From: Pandoraea capi
GTDB lineage: Bacteria; Pseudomonadota; Gammaproteobacteria; Burkholderiales; Burkholderiaceae
Direction of reading: 5' to 3'
DNA length: 64,000 nt
NCBI RefSeq assembly: GCF_902459735.1
Contig: NZ_CABPRV010000006.1
Coordinates: 124,001 to 188,000, forward strand
The position numbers and the translations under genes are program-made. Within the stretch, counting starts at the first letter, position 1. Each line of letters opens with the position of its first letter. Shown here one piece after another: positions 60,514-64,000 of this stretch. Under the pieces are notes generated by a model. It searched no databases, was not told the DNA's origin, and was given only the letters and a program-made list of their open reading frames with translations.

Positions 60514-61305
60514 TCAACGATCCGCCACCGCCAGATATTGTTGCGGCGCACGGCCGAACAATCGCTTGAACATCACGATGAACGCGCTCGGGCTTTGATA
60601 GCCGAGCGCGAGCGCGACATCGCCGACTGACGCGCCCAGCGCCAGCCGCGTGATCGCCTCCGACGCGCGCATGTGCTGACACCAGCGTCCGAACGTCATG
60701 CCCGTCTCGTCCTTGAAGCGGCGCGCCAGCGTCTTGCCGCTCGCGCCCAGTTCTTCACCCCATCGCTCCAGCGAGTAATCGGTCGCGGGCTCCATCATCA
60801 TGTGCTCGCAGATTGCCAATAGCTTCGCCGAACTGGGCAACGGCAAACCGTGCTCGCCGGGCGCGGCGGCTTCACGCAACAGGCGCAGCAGCAGGGGGAC
60901 GGACAGCGCTGTGCGGCTGTCCGGGGCGTAGTGGATGCCGTCGGGGAGGATGTCGACGGCGAGCTCGCGCAGCAGGGGGCCAACGGTGAGCGCGAGCGCG
61001 TTCGGCCACAACCACGACACGGTGCCCGGCTCGACGCTGATGGTGCAGAAGTGCATGCGCCCGACGGCGTGCAGTTCGTGCGGCGTGTTGGGCGGCAGCC
61101 ATAGTGCACGCGACGCCGGTAGCGTCCAGGTGTGCGCAGGCGTGAGCACTCGCACCACGCCACGCAGCGCCATCACCACGTGACCGTGCTGATGCTGGTG
61201 CCAGGGCTGGCGTTCGCCATCCTCGCACTCCATGCCCACAAGCGTGACGTCGCGCGCCAGATGTCGACGCGTTTCCGGGTAGCGGCGCAGCAGCAATTCC
61301 TTCAT
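60514..61305 (-). CDS. AraC-family transcriptional regulator
   Basis: 263 residues. The N-terminal cupin (HQHQHGHVVMALRGVVRVLT) and C-terminal double helix-turn-helix (YSLERWGEELGASGKTLARR, VGDVALALGYQSPSAFIVMF) are intact. The start at 61305 is chosen because GGGAAG lies just upstream; longer in-frame starts add unrelated residues. It is divergent from a siderophore receptor. AraC regulators next to receptors often sense the cognate siderophore, so this may be a PchR-like role, though the domain type here is the cupin one. Confidence 0.88.
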   Translation of the reverse strand: MKELLLRRYPETRRHLARDVTLVGMECEDGERQPWHQHQHGHVVMALRGVVRVLTPAHTWTLPASRALWLPPNTPHELHAVGRMHFCTISVEPGTVSWLWPNALALTVGPLLRELAVDILPDGIHYAPDSRTALSVPLLLRLLREAAAPGEHGLPLPSSAKLLAICEHMMMEPATDYSLERWGEELGASGKTLARRFKDETGMTFGRWCQHMRASEAITRLALGASVGDVALALGYQSPSAFIVMFKRLFGRAPQQYLAVADR

Positions 61306-61507
61306 GACGACTTCCCAACCGGACCGCTCGACACGGTCAGACGACGGCCGCGCGTTCAATTGCCCCTCGTGAGGACAACGCGCGGCGCGCCAAAGCATAG
61401 AGAAATGGACAAAAAATGTCCGTTTCTCAACATTTTTTGCGATTCACAGCAAAACGATCCCCGGTATTCTACCAACTGCCATCAGGGTTCAGGTGGCGGA
61501 TACAAGT

Positions 61508-61526
61508 GATAATAGTAATGCGTCTC
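61508..61526 (+). promoter_or_regulatory. Fur-box-like site upstream of second receptor
   Basis: GATAATAGTAATGCGTCTC has 13 of 19 matches to the Fur consensus. A second overlapping partial match, AATGCGTCTCATT, follows it. It lies 54 bases before the receptor start, in an AT-rich stretch. Confidence 0.55.
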
Positions 61527-61580
61527 ATTTATTTTAATTCATTCAGACAGAATGACACTGACGCGGGAAGCGGACGTAAA

Positions 61581-63755
61581 GTGAAACGAAATCACACGGG
61601 GAAGCCGACCCAGGCGCGGCGATTGACGATGCTCGCGGCCATGGTGGCGGGAACGGTCTTTGGGCAGCCGGCGGCGATGGCCGCCGATGCCGGCAGTGAC
61701 AATACAGCGGCCGGTGCCGCCGGCGGGGCGATGGTGTCGCTGCCCGCCACGCAGGTGAACGACTCGTCGCTCACCGAGAGCCCGAACGGGCCGGGACGCG
61801 GTTACGTGGCCAAGCGCATGAGGACCGCGACGAAGACCGACGCCGCGACGCTGACCACGCCACAGGCGACCTCGACGGTGACACGTCAGCAAATGGACGA
61901 TCAGGGCGCCATCACCATCGATCAGGCATTGCGCTACACCACCGGCGTCAATACGCAGGACGGCACCGACGTGCGCTTCGACCAGCTGCGTGCCCGCGGT
62001 TTCGATATCGACGCATACCTCGACGGTCTGAGCATCTTCCAGTCGCCGCGCTTTGCGACGGCGCGCGTGGACCCGTATCTGCTGGAGCGCATCGACGTGA
62101 TGTTCGGCCCGTCGTCAGTGCTCTATGGACAGGGCAACCCAGGCGGTCTGGTGAACTACAGCAGCAAGCTGCCCACGGATCAGCCGGTGCGCGAAGTCAT
62201 GCTTCAGATCGGCAATCACGACACCTATCAGGCGGGCTTCGATCTGGGCGGATCGCTCACCCCGGACGGCACGATCCTCTATCGCGTGGTCGGACTGGCG
62301 CGTGACGCCAGGACGCAGGTGAGCGCGATCAAGGACGAGCGTCTGGCGATCGCCCCGTCGATCACGTTCCGGCCGGACCGCGACACGTCGCTCACGCTGC
62401 TGGCAGGCTATCAGCGCGACCCGCAAGGCGGCCTGTTCAACCCGGTGCCGGCGAGCGGCACGTTGTTCGCGAACCCGAACGGTCACCTCGGCGCCGATCA
62501 ATACTTCGGTGACCCGACCCGCGACGGCATGCAGCGCACGCAGTACTGGTTCGGCTATCAGTTCGCGAAGCAACTGAACGACACGTGGCGCGTCTCGCAG
62601 AACGCGCGCTACCTGCATATCGACCAGAACTACTACCAGACGTCGGTTACAAGCGGCTTCGGCGCGGATCAGCGCTCGGTCTACATGTGGGGCAATGCAG
62701 ACAAAGAGCACGTCAGCCAGTGGCAGATCGATACGAATGCACAGGCGAAATTCTCGACCGGCCCCGTCGAGCACACGATGCTGTTCGGCTTCGACTATCG
62801 CCGCGTGCTCGAAGGCGATAACTACGGCGGCGCCGTCGTCGGGCAACTGGATCTGTTCAATCCCGACTACGCCGCGTTGGCGGGGGTGAACCAGAACACG
62901 CGGCTGGACTATTCGCTGAGTCAGGCCGGTCTGTATGCGCAGGACGAACTGCGGTACCACCGCTGGGTGCTCACGCTCGGCATGCGTGAGGACTGGGCGA
63001 CGACCCGTTCCAGCACGAACGGCAATACGCTGACGGCCGACAACCACGCCTTCACGTGGCGCACCGGGCTGGCCTACGCGTTCGATAATGGCATCGCGCC
63101 GTACGTGAGCTACGCGAAGTCGTTCGCGCCGGTGCTCGGCACGACCTTCTCCGGCGGGGCGTTGCAGCCCACGCAGGGCAAGCAGTACGAAATCGGCGTG
63201 CGTTATCAGCCGAAGCAATACGATGCCTCGTTGCGTCTGTCTGCCTTCGATCTTCGTCAGGAGAATGTGAGTGTGGTCGATCCGGCACACCCGACGTTCC
63301 CCACGCAGACCGGTGAAGTGCGCTCGCGCGGCTTCGAAGCCGAAGCGCGTGCCAACGTCACCCGCGATCTGAAGGTCATCGCGTCGTACACGTATGTCAA
63401 TCAGGTCAACCTGCAAAGCACGACGGCGCAAGGCAAGCGCCCGCCGATCACGCCGCGCAACAACCTCGCCCTGTGGGCCGACTACACGATGCACGAAGGC
63501 GTGTTGCGCAATCTCGGGTTCGGTGCCGGGGTGCGTTACATGAGTTCGTCGGCGGGAGACGCCGCCAATACGTTCGAAGTGCCGAGCCGGACGCTGGTCG
63601 ATGCCGCCGTGCATTACGACTGGCAGCAATGGCGGTTCGGCATCAACGTCAGTAACCTGTTCAATCGCGAATACCTCTCGTATTGCACGAACTCGTTCCT
63701 CTGCTACTACGGCGCAACACGAACCGTTCTGGGGACAGCCCGATATCAATGGTGA
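61581..63755 (+). CDS. TonB-dependent siderophore receptor (second)
   Basis: About 724 residues from a GTG at 61581, which gives a clean signal peptide (LTMLAAMVAGTVFGQPAAMA). ATG starts further up overlap the Fur-like site and were rejected. The plug has DQGAITIDQALRYTTGV, the QLRARGFDID segment, ERIDVMFGPSSVLYGQG and PGGLVNYSSK; the barrel ends in TARYQW, the usual aromatic terminus. It resembles FhuA/ferrioxamine-type receptors. There is no STN domain. The following binding-protein gene overlaps its stop, so the two form an uptake operon separate from the NRPS island. Confidence 0.94.
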   Translation: MKRNHTGKPTQARRLTMLAAMVAGTVFGQPAAMAADAGSDNTAAGAAGGAMVSLPATQVNDSSLTESPNGPGRGYVAKRMRTATKTDAATLTTPQATSTVTRQQMDDQGAITIDQALRYTTGVNTQDGTDVRFDQLRARGFDIDAYLDGLSIFQSPRFATARVDPYLLERIDVMFGPSSVLYGQGNPGGLVNYSSKLPTDQPVREVMLQIGNHDTYQAGFDLGGSLTPDGTILYRVVGLARDARTQVSAIKDERLAIAPSITFRPDRDTSLTLLAGYQRDPQGGLFNPVPASGTLFANPNGHLGADQYFGDPTRDGMQRTQYWFGYQFAKQLNDTWRVSQNARYLHIDQNYYQTSVTSGFGADQRSVYMWGNADKEHVSQWQIDTNAQAKFSTGPVEHTMLFGFDYRRVLEGDNYGGAVVGQLDLFNPDYAALAGVNQNTRLDYSLSQAGLYAQDELRYHRWVLTLGMREDWATTRSSTNGNTLTADNHAFTWRTGLAYAFDNGIAPYVSYAKSFAPVLGTTFSGGALQPTQGKQYEIGVRYQPKQYDASLRLSAFDLRQENVSVVDPAHPTFPTQTGEVRSRGFEAEARANVTRDLKVIASYTYVNQVNLQSTTAQGKRPPITPRNNLALWADYTMHEGVLRNLGFGAGVRYMSSSAGDAANTFEVPSRTLVDAAVHYDWQQWRFGINVSNLFNREYLSYCTNSFLCYYGATRTVLGTARYQW

Positions 63756-64000
63756 TGCAACGAAAATCGTTTGCCGTCCGGCGCCGCCTTCTGGCGGCGT
63801 TTGGCGTTGGTGCGGTGGCACCGTTCCTGCACGCTTCGCGTGCTTTTGCCGCTTCTGGCGGCTTATCTGGCGCCTTATCTGGCGGCGTATCGGGTGAGGC
63901 GGCGGCTTCGGGCCGCACGCCGCGTGTCGTCGTGCTCGACTGGGGACTCGCTGCGCAGGTGCTCGCGCTGGGCGTGGTCCCGGTGGGCGTCGCGCGTCCG
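63755..64000 (+). CDS. Iron-siderophore periplasmic binding protein, FhuD/FecB type (3' partial)
   Basis: The ATG at 63755 shares one base with the receptor stop (TGATG). The 82 codons in the window encode a signal peptide with a twin-arginine-like RRR and a hydrophobic stretch, a Gly/Ser-rich linker, then RVVVLDWGLAAQVLALGVVP, the typical opening of FecB/FhuD-type binding domains. The gene continues past the window end. Confidence 0.85.
   Translation, partial: MQRKSFAVRRRLLAAFGVGAVAPFLHASRAFAASGGLSGALSGGVSGEAAASGRTPRVVVLDWGLAAQVLALGVVPVGVARP

Noticed and set aside
61518-61580. Earlier ATG (61518) for the second receptor
   Set aside because: It overlaps the Fur-like site and would put extra residues before a clean signal peptide; the GTG at 61581 is better.
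63782-63802. CGCCGCC-TTCT-GGCGGCG-TTT hairpin resembling a terminator
   Set aside because: It lies inside the signal-peptide codons of the second binding protein, has only three T, and the gene clearly continues.

Overview
The window is GC-rich DNA with long uninterrupted frames and a Burkholderiales-style gene complement. My best guess is Pandoraea or a close relative; this is an inference from gene content, not a proven identification. Siderophores called pandorabactins have been reported from Pandoraea, but I cannot tell from this window whether this is that cluster.

Region 1 (1-46151) is a large non-ribosomal peptide siderophore island. NRPS-1 (5' end outside the window) carries four complete A-T units, an epimerase, four internal condensation domains and a C-terminal SyrP/TauD-type beta-hydroxylase. 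NRPS-2 overlaps it by 8 nt and holds a degenerate C-like domain, an Asp-type A domain and a carrier. After a TonB-dependent receptor comes NRPS-3 (four C-A-T modules plus thioesterase), followed by a PvdQ-like lipoprotein acylase, a periplasmic binding protein, a fused FhuB-type permease, a FhuC-type ATPase and a PvdE/SyrD-type exporter. A nitroreductase (minus strand) and an Sfp-type phosphopantetheinyl transferase close the island. Specificity codes read by eye predict, for the part in the window: D-basic, Thr, basic-like, basic, (beta-hydroxy)Asp, Gly, basic/Lys-like, Gly, unknown. The acylase implies that the peptide starts with a fatty acid that is later removed in the periplasm. Fur-box-like sites lie before the receptor and before the phosphopantetheinyl transferase.

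The most unusual object is the acylase (35267-38878). Its last ~330 residues are not acylase but look like a complete HemS/HmuS-type haem-handling domain, fused to an exported lipoprotein.

Region 2 (46187-56027) is ordinary accessory metabolism and regulation: a LysE-type exporter divergent from a LysR gene, another LysR gene, a class II aldolase, a PAP2 membrane phosphatase, an AraC regulator divergent from an SDR reductase, a Tat-exported cupin protein, an aldo/keto reductase and a LysR regulator.

Region 3 (56028-57200) is a decayed locus: a doubly deleted 3-hydroxyisobutyrate-dehydrogenase-like pseudogene, a perfect 61-bp tandem duplication at its broken end, and a divergent LysR fragment that keeps only its DNA-binding domain.

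Region 4 (57220-60429) is a GntR regulator with a perfect TGGTATACCA operator, a dicarboxylate/amino acid:cation symporter and a threonine-aldolase-family enzyme in one operon. Region 5 (60514-64000) is a second iron-uptake locus: an AraC regulator divergent from a Fur-box-preceded TonB-dependent receptor, followed by a second siderophore-binding protein that runs off the window.
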